Of a stretch of 64,000 bases of DNA, positions 52,806-63,675 are shown piece by piece (the first letter of the stretch is position 1; the number at the start of each line of letters is the position of its first letter). The notes below the pieces were generated by a model. The model saw nothing but the letters and a program-made list of their open reading frames with translations. It searched no databases and was not told the DNA's origin. Source of the DNA: Valencia hispanica (taxonomy: Eukaryota > Chordata > Actinopteri > Cyprinodontiformes > Valenciidae). The stretch lies in the NCBI GenBank assembly GCA_963556495.2, contig OY747700.1, forward strand, positions 5,204,020-5,268,019, given 5' to 3'. Made by a program: the position numbers and the translations under genes.

Positions 52806-53339
52806 CTGGAAGCAAAAATGAAACACCTCTTTGTTTACATCTCCAGAAACAAACAGGATGTCAAAGTATCGGTTAGATGACCGAGGTTAGTTTAAATCAT
52901 CTGAACAACTTGTTCCACCAATCTTCAGGAGGATTCGGGTGGAACATGGATTCCTTCTGGTTCTGCCATTAAACCAGTAACCTGTCGAAGGTGTATTTCA
53001 CCGCTTCCCCAGTGACTGCTGGGATAGGTTCCAGCTACTTCAGACCCTGATGCTGAACAGAACAAATGGTTCTCCCATAGACTTCAGCAGTCTTTGAAGG
53101 CAGGAACACGCCAAGGTTTTTCTGCTTTGCTGTTTCTCATTTAAACCGCCAGTTAAACACCTTGTAGATTTGCCTCAAATCACCACATGCACACCACTAA
53201 TGCCTGTTGATGCATATTCAACACATTCCAATGATCACATTGGAATTACTTTCCAGCCATCTAGTGGCCAGACCTTTTCCAAGTGACAGCTAAGTTAGCT
53301 CATTTGGAAGCCAAATAATTAAGTTAGTCATGTATAATG
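52806..53339. other. Intron 1 of the ATPase beta gene, right of exon 2
   Basis: No exon seen. Contains a LINE-3'-end-like word (CTGTCGAAGGTGTATTTCACC, then GTGACTGCTGGGATAGGTTC, about 52981-53035), similar to RTE-type 3' ends. Confidence 0.45.
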
Positions 53340-53510
53340 TATGTGTTATAGCAGCGCACTGTTGCCTTACAGAAGGAAGGTCCTGGGTTCAAATCCCAGC
53401 CTGGTGTATTTCTGGAGTGTCTGACTGTCATTATGAGTGAGACATTGAGGGTGAAGCTATTGCACACAAGGGGCAGACACCAGGATGGACATATGTGCTA
53501 TATTTAAATC
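53340..53510 (+). mobile_element. tRNA-like SINE/LINE-associated fragment
   Basis: GTTATAGCAGCGCACTGTTG and AAGGTCCTGGGTTCAAATCC, then CAGCCTGGTGTATTTCTGG, are a common fish repeat whose GGTTCAAATCC resembles a tRNA B-box. It lacks the rest of a tRNA fold, so it is not a tRNA gene. Confidence 0.55.
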
Positions 53511-54971
53511 AAACCTCTCTACTTAATTTCAAATCAATTTGAAAGCAAAAGAAACAAATAATTTACTGTTTTGATTTAATTTCACATCTGTTCAGGCAGT
53601 TATGATCTTAATTAAATATTGTTTAGTAAATTCTGGTCTTGTTGCACCCCAGGGAGCAGATGTTCACTGAAAGCAACATTTAACTGTGGGTTATTAAAGA
53701 GTCAATTTGATTTGAAGACTGTTAACACATTAGTGAGATATCTCAGCAATAAAGTCTCTCTTCTGAATAATGCATAAAGCACAAATCAGATTAACTCTGC
53801 GTCTGCATGGAGCAGCTACTCAGAATTTGTTAAGACAACTCTAACTGAGGCTTTGAAGGTGGTGTCAGCTGGTTAGTTCCGGTCTGATTTGTGTAAACTG
53901 GGCAGTCAGATGGGGTCTGTTGTAGTGGTTGAAGGGTTGAAGCGTACACTGACCAACACACATGCAGAAGATGCACCAATTCAATTCAATTCAGTTTATT
54001 TATATAGCGCCAAATCACTACAGATGTCATCTCAAGGCGCTTAACAAGAAGTCATTTCAATACATTTATACAAACATTCCAATCAGTTAAAAAGTTTCCT
54101 ATTTAAGGAATCCCAGCAGATTGCGTCAGTCATTGGCGTGAGGTTGGGCCCCGTTGATGCAGACTTTCCAACCACAGCAATCCTTCAGCAATCCCTCATA
54201 CTGAGCAAGCATGTAGCGACGGTGGAGAGGAAAAACTCCCCTTTAACAGGAAGAAACCTCCAACAGAACCAGGCTCAGTAGGAGCGGCCATCTGCCACGA
54301 CCGTCTGGGGGTTTGAGAAGACAGAGCAGAGACACAGAAGAAACCGAAGATCTGATATAAGAGAACTTTCTATGTTACAGAAAGTAAAAAGTTAATAACA
54401 GGACACAGTGGATGTTCAGTTACTGGGAGGATCATCCCAGTCGATGCCCCCCGTCCAACAGGGCATTGCAGCCAAGCAGGATCCCAGACCAGGTATATCT
54501 TCTATGGAGAGAAAAACACCGAGAGAAAACAAAGTTAACAGTCGAGATAACAGAATGTACTGTAATACAACTGGAGAGTAGTAGGAGAAAAGGAAGTAGC
54601 AGAGTGAAGAAAATTGGTAAGTCTGTCCTCCAGCAGTCTAAGCCTATAGCAGCATAACTACAGAGATAGCTCAGGATGACCTAAGCCACTCTAACTATAA
54701 GCTTTATCAAAAAGGAAAGTTTTAAGCCTGGCCTTAAAAGTAAACAGAGTGTCTGCCTCACGGACTAAAGCTGGGAGCTGGTTCCACAGGAGAGGAGCCT
54801 GATAACTAAAAGATCTGCCTCCCATTCTACTTTTAGAAATCCTAGGAACTACAAGTAAACCTGCAGTCTGAGAGCGAAGGGCTCTGTTAGGAACATATGG
54901 AACAATTAGATCTCTGATGGATGATGGAGCTGATTATTAAGGGCTTTATATGTAAGAAGGAGGATCTTAGA

Positions 54972-56266
54972 TTATATTCTGGATTTAACAGGGAGCCAAT
55001 GAAGGGAAGCTAAAACAGGAGAAATGTGATCTCTCTTTTTAATATTCATCAAAACTCTTGCTGCCGCATTTTGGATCAACTGAAGGCTTTTAATGGCATT
55101 TTGTGGACGACCTGATAGTAAAGAATTACAGTAGTCCAGCCTTGAGGTAACAAATGCATGGACTAGTTTCTCAGCATCACTCCTGGACAGGATGTTTCTA
55201 ATTTTAGCAATAATCCGGAGGTGAAAGAAAGAAATCCTAGAAACCTGTTTAATATGGGATTTAAATGTCAAGTCTTGGTCAAAAATAACACCGAGGTTCT
55301 TTACGTTATTACTGGGGAACAATTTAATGCCATCCAGATGAAGTGATTGACTAATTTGTTTCTTTTTAGAACTTCTGGTCCAAAGACAGCAACTTCTGTC
55401 TTGTCAGAATTTAAAAGCAAAATGTTTAGGGTCATCCATGTTTTTATGTCATCCAGACATGCCTGTAATCTACCTAACTGACTGGGTTCATCAGGATTTA
55501 TGGATAAATATAGTTTTGTATCATAGGCATAGCTGTGGAAATTTATCCCATGCTGTCTAATGATTCTACCAATTGGAAGCATATATATGGTGAAAAGAAT
55601 TGGTCCAAGCACAGAACCCTGTGGAACTCCACAAGTAACCCTTGAGAGTGAAGAAGATTGATCATTTAGATGAACAAACTGGAATCTATCAGACAAATAT
55701 GATTTAAACCAGCCTAGTGCTGTTCCTTTGATCCCTGCAACATGTTCAAGCCTTTCTAAGAGAATATTATGATCGACTGTGTCAAAAGCAGCACTGAGAT
55801 CTAACAAAACCAGAACAGACACCAGTCCATTATCTGAGGCCATGAGAATATCATTAGTAACCTTCACCAGTGCTGTTTCAGTGCTATGATGAGCTCTAAA
55901 ACCTGACTGAAACTCTTCAAACAGCTCGTTACTGTTTAGATGCTCACAGACTTGATTAGCAACTATTTTCTCAAGGACTTTGGATAAGAAAGGAAGGTTA
56001 GATATAGGTCTGTAATTCACTAAGTCATCTTGCTCAAGGGAAGGTTTCTTGAGTAAAGGTTTAATTACAGCTATTTTAAATTCCTGTGGTACGTATCCGT
56101 TTACTAAGGATAGATTCATCATATCCAAAATGGGGCCAGGAACCAAATGGAACACTTCCTTAAATAATTTGGTTGGGATTGGGTCCAACATACAAGTTGG
56201 TTTAGATGAGGCTATTATTTTTGATAATTCCGAAAGCTCGACTGAATCAAAACAGCCTAAACACAA
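54972..56266 (-). pseudogene. LINE reverse transcriptase, frameshifted, catalytic box mutated
   Basis: Motifs in order: LLKKPSLEQDDLVNYRPISN, LPFLSKVLEKIVANQV, QSGFRAHHSTETALVK, LLDLSAAFDTVDHNILLERL, CGVPQGSVLGPILFTIYMLP, then NFHSYAYDTKLYLSINPDE. The YADD box is YAYD: the first of the two catalytic aspartates is Tyr (around 55521-55532). The C-terminal part (KNLGVIFDQDLTFKSHIKQV, LVHAFVTSRLDYCNSLLSG, NAAARVLMNIKKRDHISPVL) is in another frame. Confidence 0.9.
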
Positions 56267-56319
56267 ATTAGGTTCTACAGTTCTTTCAGATGCTGCCTCA
56301 TTTACTGAGGAAGAAGTAA

Positions 56320-57023
56320 TCAGGTTTGGGAGGATGCCAATGATTTTATTTTAAGGTCCAAAGTGTTTTTGCCCGAGTGGGTCGATCCCTTTACTTTTTG
56401 AGTAAAGCCAATTGAGTCTAAAATAGCATTAAAGGCTATATTTAGGCTATCACTTTCAGTATCCACATGAATATTAAAGTCCCCCACTATAATAACCCTA
56501 TCAGTATTTAATACTAAATCAGATAAAAGATGTGAGATCTGATCCAAGAATTGAGAATAAGGGCCTGGTGGACGATACAAAACCACAAACAAAATGGTCT
56601 TAATGTTTTGCAACTTGGATGAGGAAAATTAAGGGTTAGATGTTCAAAAGAACTGTAGCTATAAATTGGTCTGGGACTAATTAGTAAATCAGAATGAAAA
56701 ATGGTTGCAACTCCTCCTCCTTGCCCAGTATTTCTAGGAATGTGAAAATTTAAATGACTGGAAGGAGTTGACTCATTTATACTGACATAATCCTCCTGCT
56801 GCAACCAGGTTTCTGTGAGACAAAGGAAATCAATGTGATTATCACAAATCAAGTCATTTACTAACAAAGTCTTTAAGGAGAGAGATCTTATGTTTAATAA
56901 AACACATTTAATAGATTTATTTTTCTGTTCAGTCAAAGTTGTATTTATCTTTATGAGATTTCCATAATTTGCTTTTGTTGGCTTAACTTTTAATCCATTT
57001 AATTTTGGCCGTGGGCAAGACAC
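56320..57023 (-). pseudogene. LINE AP-type endonuclease, frameshifted and truncated
   Basis: Frame one: [63 protein letters not shown]. After a frameshift: [47 protein letters not shown]. The SDHF end motif is missing because of the deletion near 56340. Confidence 0.88.
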
Positions 57024-57406
57024 TGTTTCTATAGGGTAATGGGTGGGTAACAGTACAGAAGCAGCAGAGAGGTGGGTTAAACTACGACTCTGCTTCCTGG
57101 TCTGGACCCTGGGTTGTCAGTGTTTTGAAGGACTAATAAATTCGCCCATATTCCTAGAATAAAGGGCTGCTCCATCCAAAGTGGGATGGATGCCGTCTCT
57201 CCGGATCAGACCAGGTTTTCCCCAAAAAGTTTATCAATGTAGCCCACATCGTTTGCAGGACACCACCTAGACAACCATTGATGGAATGACAGCATGCGGC
57301 TAAACATGTCGTCACTGGTCCGATCAGGCAGGGGACCAGAAAAGATTACCGAGTCTGACATTGTTTTGGCAAATTTACACACCGAAGCAACACTAATTTT
57401 AGTGAC

Positions 57407-57865
57407 CTACGATTGGCGTAACCGGGTGTCATTACCGCCAGCGTGAATAACAATCTTACTGTATTTACGCTTATCTTTAGCCAGCAGTTTCAGGTAGGAT
57501 TTGATGTCGCCCGTTCTGGCCCCTGGCAAGCATTTGACTATGGTCAATGGTGTCTCTGATGCCACGTTTCTGACTATGGAGCTGCCAAGTACCAGGGTCA
57601 GCTTCTCAGAGGGTGTGTCGCTGAGCGGGGAAAATCTGTTAGAAACACGGACCGGTTGGTGGTGGCTCGGGGGCTGGGTCCTAGAACTATGCTTCCTACG
57701 TACCGTCACCCAGCCGGCCTGAGGTCCCGGCTGTGCGGGCTCTACCGGAGGACGGCTAGGGGGTTCCATCTTTGTTGGCTCCGCGCTGGCTAATGGGCTT
57801 CGGCTATCTGCTGGTTTTTCAACATCGCGGAGCCGTGCTTCTAATTCTGATACCCTCGCCTCCAA
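57407..57865 (-). CDS. LINE ORF1 with SGNH-hydrolase-like domain (partial)
   Basis: 152 codons. An N-terminal heptad-like segment [20 protein letters not shown] could form a short coiled coil. A Pro/Ser-rich linker leads to [34 protein letters not shown] and [18 protein letters not shown]. The GSS (block I), Gly of GART (block II) and GGND (block III) match the SGNH/GDSL esterase plan used by ORF1 of CR1/L2 LINEs. The frame ends right after block III, so the C-terminal DxxH block V is not in this frame. Confidence 0.75.
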   Translation of the reverse strand: MEARVSELEARLRDVEKPADSRSPLASAEPTKMEPPSRPPVEPAQPGPQAGWVTVRRKHSSRTQPPSHHQPVRVSNRFSPLSDTPSEKLTLVLGSSIVRNVASETPLTIVKCLPGARTGDIKSYLKLLAKDKRKYSKIVIHAGGNDTRLRQS

Positions 57866-57870
57866 AGCTA

Positions 57871-59289
57871 CAAAAATATGACATTTATTTAGTTTTAGTG
57901 TGCTTGTGTGTTAAAATAACTTAGAGAGGCCTCAGCACAGAGAAAACAAGATATATTCAAGAGAGTCTGAACACCAAACAGCTCCAAGGAGCACAACAGT
58001 GATAACAGGAAATGACGCAATACCCCGTCACAGAGTACCAACAGACCAATAAATAGCTTTCTGAATCCAATTTCAAACAGAAGACCAGGCAGTCTAGAAA
58101 CCTGGTGGAAGCTGAACCTGTTGTGACAGAGAAGCAAAACCTGCAGAGAGCTGTTGATGGATGAGGACCGGGGGACTGAGGGCTGACTGGAGGTCTGATC
58201 ATTAACAGGGAAAGCCAAGCTGACAGGAATGGTAGAAAACTACTTTTCTGTTATTTTATCAAGAGAACAGGAAGCAACAAGGGGCTTAAACTCACTCTAA
58301 CTCAAGAGTTAGGACCGGGGAGTTAATCAAATTTATCGTTCACTTTCAAATGATCACATCAATGCTGTAAACATTAGTTTAAGTACACCAGTGCACTAAC
58401 AAACCAAAACAAAAAGCAAGACGTTCAGCACCTTGGAGAGAGCTGGAGCTCCAATTGTTTTGAACAGCCACCAGAGGGCAGAACTGTTTCTTGGAGGGAT
58501 ATGATGTGATGATTTGAAATAAACAACGTAGGGGTAAGATGTCACACGACCCAAGACTTCAGGTTCATTGGTTCTTCTTGGAAAGACTCTGCCCCACGTA
58601 CAGCACAGTTAATGTGACCCCTCAGCCATTTTAGATCCAGAGTGGATCAAATTTCTCCAATGCTGTCCAGTTAGTCTACCAAGCATTTTCTGGGTCTGCT
58701 GATCTTTATTCACTCCCCTATTGGCCATGCTCTGGTATCTTATTCCTGCAGCCACCACTGCTGCCCTGTCAGCCATGTCAGCCAAATACAGGGGCCTAAA
58801 ATAATGGCACTGGCAGCCACAGCCTACATGCTTTACTTTATTTAAAAATAAATTGTACTCATTGCCCCCATGCTAGCACCACGCTAACACAGTAGCATGT
58901 GCAAAACAATAAAATATGCTTAAAATAAATTTGAAAACAATAAATAATACACTTACAAACGTTTTTGGGAAGTTATTAAATGTGTCCAGGAATCTGAACT
59001 AATATAACAAGCTAACATTACCATTGGCTACATGCTAATTTCAACAATAGCAATTTATCATGTTGGGGTCCAAGTCCAAGTTCAAGACCTGATGCTGCAA
59101 GTGAAAGTCCAAGTCCAAGTCATTGGCGTGCTGCTCAAGTTTAGTCACAAGACCCTGAAGATTGACTCAAGTCAGGACTTGAGTCCCGGACTGGAGTATA
59201 ATCCATCCTTGGCTGAATGAGGTCGGTCGTTGGTTCTGGCTGCTGAACTGTTCTTCTCAGTGACGGTATAAATGTTCTGGATCTTTCAT
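57871..59289. other. Intron 1 of the ATPase beta gene, repeat-poor to repeat-mixed
   Basis: No exon is recognised. Around 59060-59190 the words GTCCAAGTCCAAGT, AAGTCCAAGTCCAAGTCATT and ACTCAAGTCAGGACTTGAGT form a small AAGTCC-rich repeat known in style from fish dispersed elements. Confidence 0.4.
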
Positions 59290-60050
59290 CTTTAGTCTTC
59301 CAAAACAAATTCTCGCATCGGCCTCAGGATCAGGTCTCTGCTTTTTGCAAATGATGTGGTTCTGTTGGCTTCATCAGACCGTGATCTCCTCCTGGAGCAA
59401 TTCGCAGCTGAGTGCGATGAGGATCAGCACCTCCAAATCTGAGACCCTGGTCTTGGGCCGGAAAAGGGTAGAGAACCCTGTCCGGGTCAGAGAAGAGGTC
59501 CTTCCCTAAGTTAAGGAGTTAAATAATCTTTGGGTCTTGTTCACAAATGAGGGAAAAATGGAGCGGGAGACCGATAGATGTTTTGACAGGTGGCGTCTGC
59601 AGTGATGCGAACGTTGTACAAAAGCCAAAGCTCTCAATTTACCCATCGGTCTACGTTCCTACCTTCATCTATGGTCACGAGCTCTGGGTAGGGACCAGAA
59701 GAACGAGGTCCTGGATACAAGCGGCTGAAAGCGAGTTTCCCCCCTTATGGGGTCTGGGCTCTTCCTTAGAGATAGGGGGAAAAGCTCGGTCATCTGGGAG
59801 GAGCTCAGAGCAGAGCAGCTGCTCCTCCACATCGAGAGGAGCCAGTTGAGTTGGCTCGGGCATCTGGTCAGGACGCCTCCCCCTGGTTAGGTGTTCCAGG
59901 CACCTCCCACCCAAAGAAGACCCAGAGGGAGACCCAGAACACGCTGGAGGGACTATGTTCCTCTGTAGGCCTGGGAACGCCTTGGGAATTCATCGGATAA
60001 AATCTGCACCGCTCTTCTTCGGCTGCTGCCTCCCCGACCCAATTAAGCAG
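59290..60050 (+). mobile_element. RTE-like LINE fragment, decayed
   Basis: The RT catalytic region is still readable as LLFANDVVLLASSDRDLLLE (59339 onwards): FADD has become FAND. Further on SETLVLGRKRVENPVRV, the segment WLGHLVRTPPPWLGVPGTSH and PKKTQRETQNTLEGLCSSVG follow in other frames. It is a 3' remnant without its 5' part. In intron 1 of the ATPase beta gene. Confidence 0.8.
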
Positions 60051-60674
60051 GGATGAACGGGAACAAAAACTACATAATGACGGTATTTTTATTATATTAT
60101 TCCATTCCATGAATGAAAGGTTGTGAGATCAGTAAGTGGTTGCAGCAAAATGAAGTTGACATGTTTTACTTTTTGTTTAATTATTTTTGCAATAAATAAT
60201 TTCACTTTATTTTTCTTCTAGATGAAGTCTTATATTTTTTATAGGAATTACATCTTTATAAAAAATGTCATATTTAGGAAATGAATGATCATTTTGTAAA
60301 TGTTTCTGTTAATTAAATGGTTTGCTTCAGTGATGGAGGGGAAAAAAACATAGGAGAAAGAAACTTGTCAGAGAAAAATGACTGAAAACCTTTGGTTTAG
60401 TTTATTGTGACCAACATTCAAATATTTAGGTCAGAAATTGGTGAAAGAAGAAAGCTGAGCTGGTTTCACTGGGAATAATGACTGGTTTAATAATCTGGAC
60501 TGGTTCACTGAACTGGTTCTGTGGTGTCTGTCTGATCGGAGCAGGTTTAATGAATTGGACCGGTTCATTAAACCGGTACCATGATATGATCTGCACAGAT
60601 TAATGCATTGACTCTTGATGTTTTGGATATTGGCCTGGTTCGGTTCGGCCTTCAGCTGCAGGAGAACCTTTTGT

Positions 60675-60675
60675 A

Positions 60676-60728
<53 letters not shown>
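60675..60728. repeat. (AAT)n microsatellite
   Basis: About 18 AAT units about 90 bp downstream (in gene direction) of ATPase beta exon 1, within intron 1. Confidence 0.95.
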
Positions 60729-60730
<2 letters not shown>

Positions 60731-60816
60731 TGTACCGGGCTGAGCCGCGCTTCGGTTCGTTTCAACTGACCACACAGAACCGTGCGTGTTTGCGGCCCAT
60801 GCAGGCCGCCTCTTAC

Positions 60817-61144
60817 CCCAGCTGGTGGCGGTTCGGCCCAGGAACTCTCCGGTCCGCGGGTTGTAGATGAAATCCTTCCAGGATTCCTTCTTCTCTTCCT
60901 TTTTCTCCTCCTTTTTCTGTTCCTTCTTCTCCTCCTTCTTCTCCTCCTCTTTCTTCTTCTCCTCCTTCTTCTCTTCCTTTTGCTCCTCCGTTTTCTCTTC
61001 CTTCTCCTCCACCTTCACCTCCTCCTTCGCCGCATCCTTCTCCTCCCCCTGCGCCTCTTTCTCCTCCGGTTTCTTCTCCGCGTTCGTCTCTTTCGGCGGC
61101 TCCTGGTTCGGTTCCTGGTTCTGGACTTCTGGGGTGGACGACAT
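60817..61144 (-). CDS. atp1b: Na,K-ATPase beta subunit, exon 1 with acidic/basic extension
   Basis: First coding exon: ATG at 61144-61142, donor GTAAGAGG after 60817, 109 codons plus one base. The seven exons sum to 1,050 nt, giving a 349-aa beta subunit, which matures the alpha subunit of the Na,K pump and carries it to the plasma membrane. Residues 1-86 are almost only Glu, Lys, Gln and Ala (MSSTPEVQNQEPNQEPPKET, then EEKK runs) and precede SWKDFIYNPRTGEFLGRTAT, the usual cytoplasmic start. Most beta-2/beta-3 subunits have about 20-30 residues here, so the extension is unusual; ATP1B4 also has a Glu-rich N-terminus, but its core motifs differ. Core motifs fit beta-2/beta-3 best; I cannot fix the paralogue. 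ATG chosen as the first in-frame start, with GC-rich upstream DNA. Confidence 0.9.
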
Positions 61145-61420
61145 GCTGGTGTGGCGCCGGACTGATCCGAACCGGGCTAATTAATCTGCGCTTACAGCGA
61201 TCCGTCGGATCTGTCAGCGATGCTCGCTCTGGAGCCCAACGCACGCACACACACACCAACGCACGCACACACACTCGCGAGCGCACGCAAGGAATGCGCG
61301 CGCACTCACCCACACACGGCAGCGCACGGACTGCTGCAGAACGCGGCGCATGCGCATCACGGAGTCCTGAGGGTCTCCAGGGATGGAGTCAGAAAAAAGC
61401 TGAGAGGAGAAGGTTCAGTT
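61145..61420 (-). promoter_or_regulatory. Probable promoter/5' UTR of the ATPase beta gene
   Basis: The most GC- and CpG-rich stretch of the right half of the window (CGCGAGCGCACGCAAGG, GCGCGCGCACTCACC, GCGGCGCATGCGCATCACGG, the last being NRF-1-like GCGCATGCGC). It also carries CACGCACACACAC repeats at 61239-61275. No TATA box is evident. The transcription start is not determined. Confidence 0.45.
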
Positions 61421-61523
61421 TAATTAATTGATTCATTAATTAAGCTACCAATTCAATTACGTCATCAATTATATGAGGAGGCATTTTTGCTGTCTGATCA
61501 TGGGGACTGACACACTGCCACAT

Positions 61524-61652
61524 ATAATATAATATAATATAATATAATATAATATAATATAATATAATATAATATAATATAATATAATATAATATAATAT
61601 AATATAATATAATATAATATAATATAATATAACATAATATAATATAATAATA
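61524..61652. repeat. (ATAAT)n pentanucleotide array
   Basis: About 25 copies of a TATAA/ATAAT unit with one C interruption near 61632. Length-unstable microsatellite upstream of the ATPase beta gene. Confidence 0.95.
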
Positions 61653-63544
61653 TGATATAATGATTAAAGGATAAAAACAGAAACTAAATCACATTAAACT
61701 GTATCTGATGTTATATAATAACACCAGAGGTGACAATCACATGACTACATGAAGTCAAACTCATTGGCTCAAAGTGGGGTGATGTCACACTGATGTAACA
61801 CACACCACAAGGTATGAAATCACGTGACCAGCAGGAGTAAAGAGAACCAGGAAAGCTGAGAAGAAGGAGATGGGAAGGAGCAGGCCGCCATCCTGCTGAG
61901 TCCATCCTCTTCATCGGATTCATCGTGGTGCCTGTCAAACCATCCCGACCAGAACCTTTACACACCAGCTAAAATGAATGGCTATGAACCACTGGTTGTA
62001 GCTGAACCAGAACCTCAGGTGGCTCAGGTCTGTGATATGTAGCTGGTCGTTTGAGAACTTGGCCGGTTCCGAACACATCCATCTGACCGGTTTCTTTTTC
62101 AGGATAAATCTTCCTCTCTCACTGGAGTCATTTATGGAGTTCTTTTTTCTCTCTTTACCAGAAATCTCAGAGTTTTCTAAAACTTAAATCCAGTAGCATT
62201 CGATAGATTAATTGATCACAAATAAACAAAGAGTCTCATTAAATATTTTAAAACATTTCGACATGTCAGATTCCAGACAATTGGGAAATCTTGCTGATTA
62301 GATTTAGACGTTGACTTTTCAGCAATCTCTTTTCAAGTCGGAAGCACGACTTGACGATGGACAGTGGGGAGAAACAACTTTACATATCCATATGGGACAG
62401 AACCGGGGTCAGAATGAGCTCCATCTGAAAACAGCAGTTTCAACCAACAGGAGGAGAGCTACAGAACCAGCTCTGGACTCGACACCACTCGATTCTGTTT
62501 CTGAAGAATCGAGAATAAAATAAATGGAATGATTCTGGAATGATTTCAAAAACATGAATATTACAGTTTCTGAGGCTCTTTCAATGACCACGTGTGATAT
62601 AGACGTAAGACTAGCGAGACTGTAAAAGGATCCAAACTGGACCTTTAAAAGTGAAATTCATCTGAAAATATACAGTTTCAGCTGTTGGTTCTGACCAAAA
62701 AAACAAAAACAAAAAACTCATGAAAGTTTGAATTCTGCAGAATAACAACAGGCGGTTCTGTTGGTTCTGACTGGAAGGGTTCACAGGAGGAACCACCAGC
62801 TGGCTAATCTCAATTGGTCCAACTGGTTCCTTTGATTCTGCATTCTGGGTTCAGCATGTTAACTGGGTCGTTTATGGGCTGCAATGGTTCTGAAGAACCT
62901 GATCCTGTTTTTGTTTTTCTTTTAATCCTTGCTCTGAGCTTGGGTCACAGCTTTCTGTTGCTGGCATAAACGGAATAGATAACTGAGATAAGTGGGAAGA
63001 TCCTCCTCAAGGTGCTGAAGAACAAATCTGGACCTCATTGTGAGGCGACCAACCAGCACGGGTTCTGCCTCTCTGTTCTGGTTGGGCTTCTGTTGAGCTT
63101 CATGTGGATGAATTCACTCAGCACCTGTCTGAACTGACTGCGACCCGAGCCAGCAGGAACCACACCAAGACCAGTTCTGGGATCTAAATCACTGATAAAA
63201 GATCAGAAAATCAGTGAGCTGTGACATCATACAGTGGTGAAGAAACATTGTGTGACATCATCACAAAGAAGCTCACACGCGCACACACACACACACACAC
63301 CGAGCCACCGTCAGCAGGGGGAGGAGTCAGCAGGCTGAGGATGCTGTCAGGTTGCCGTGGTTTCAGCCTCCTGTCTCTTGTGCCGACCGTTTGTGTGCGC
63401 GGCCGAGGGCTGCCACTGTGAGCCGTGAGGATTTATGACAGGACGGAGGGAAGGAGGGAAGGAGGAAAGGAGGGGAGGAGGAGGCTGTGACAGCAGGAGG
63501 TGTTAAAGGGTGGATTATCGCTGCTGCAGAAAAACATCAGAGTC
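61653..63544. other. Intergenic DNA, no gene seen
   Basis: No exon recognised. A CA microsatellite lies at about 63277-63300 and GGAAGGA-rich low-complexity DNA at 63440-63480. Confidence 0.45.
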
Positions 63545-63675
63545 ATCGTTTCGTCTGAGTTCCGGCCATCAGGAAGCTCCATCACTCCATCTCTGAGCAG
63601 AGGGAGGACTGAGAGGCTGAAGGAAGGACTGAAGGAACGAAGGATGGAGGGAGTGTGAGTCCTCGCTGGTCCTCA
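63545..63675 (+). other. Possible noncoding first exon of a plus-strand gene
   Basis: GC-richer, purine-rich sequence (CTGAGCAGAGGGAGGACTG, AAGGAAGGACTGAAGGAAC) ending TGGTCCTCAG with a strong donor GTAAGC at 63676. The only ATG near (GATGGAGGGAGTGTGA, about 63642) opens a four-codon frame, so it would be a 5' UTR exon. Speculative: no partner exon lies in the window. Confidence 0.3.

Larger units (their letters stand above)
53976..57870 (-). mobile_element. L2-like LINE (family A), long but defective copy
   Basis: Reading on the minus strand: ORF1 (57865-57407), endonuclease pieces (57023-56320), reverse transcriptase (56266-55301, continued 55322-54972), a long 3' UTR, and the tail near 53976 (CAATTCAATTCAATTCAGTT on the plus strand). 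Defects: a frameshift in the endonuclease near 56613; deletion of the endonuclease end and linker near 56340; YAYD in place of YADD; and a frameshift between the RT parts near 55310. It is the most complete copy of family A here, sits in intron 1 of the ATPase beta gene, and cannot be autonomous. Confidence 0.9.

Noticed and set aside
53340..53410. tRNA gene candidate (GGTTCAAATCC B-box)
   Set aside because: No acceptor stem or anticodon arm can be paired. It belongs to a common fish repeat.
60782..61165. Plus-strand open frame of 127 codons, Leu-rich, and a second Ser/Phe-rich one at 60867-61184
   Set aside because: Both are antisense shadows of the polypurine exon 1 of the ATPase beta gene. 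Their composition follows from CTT/TCC repeats, and no splice or family evidence supports them.
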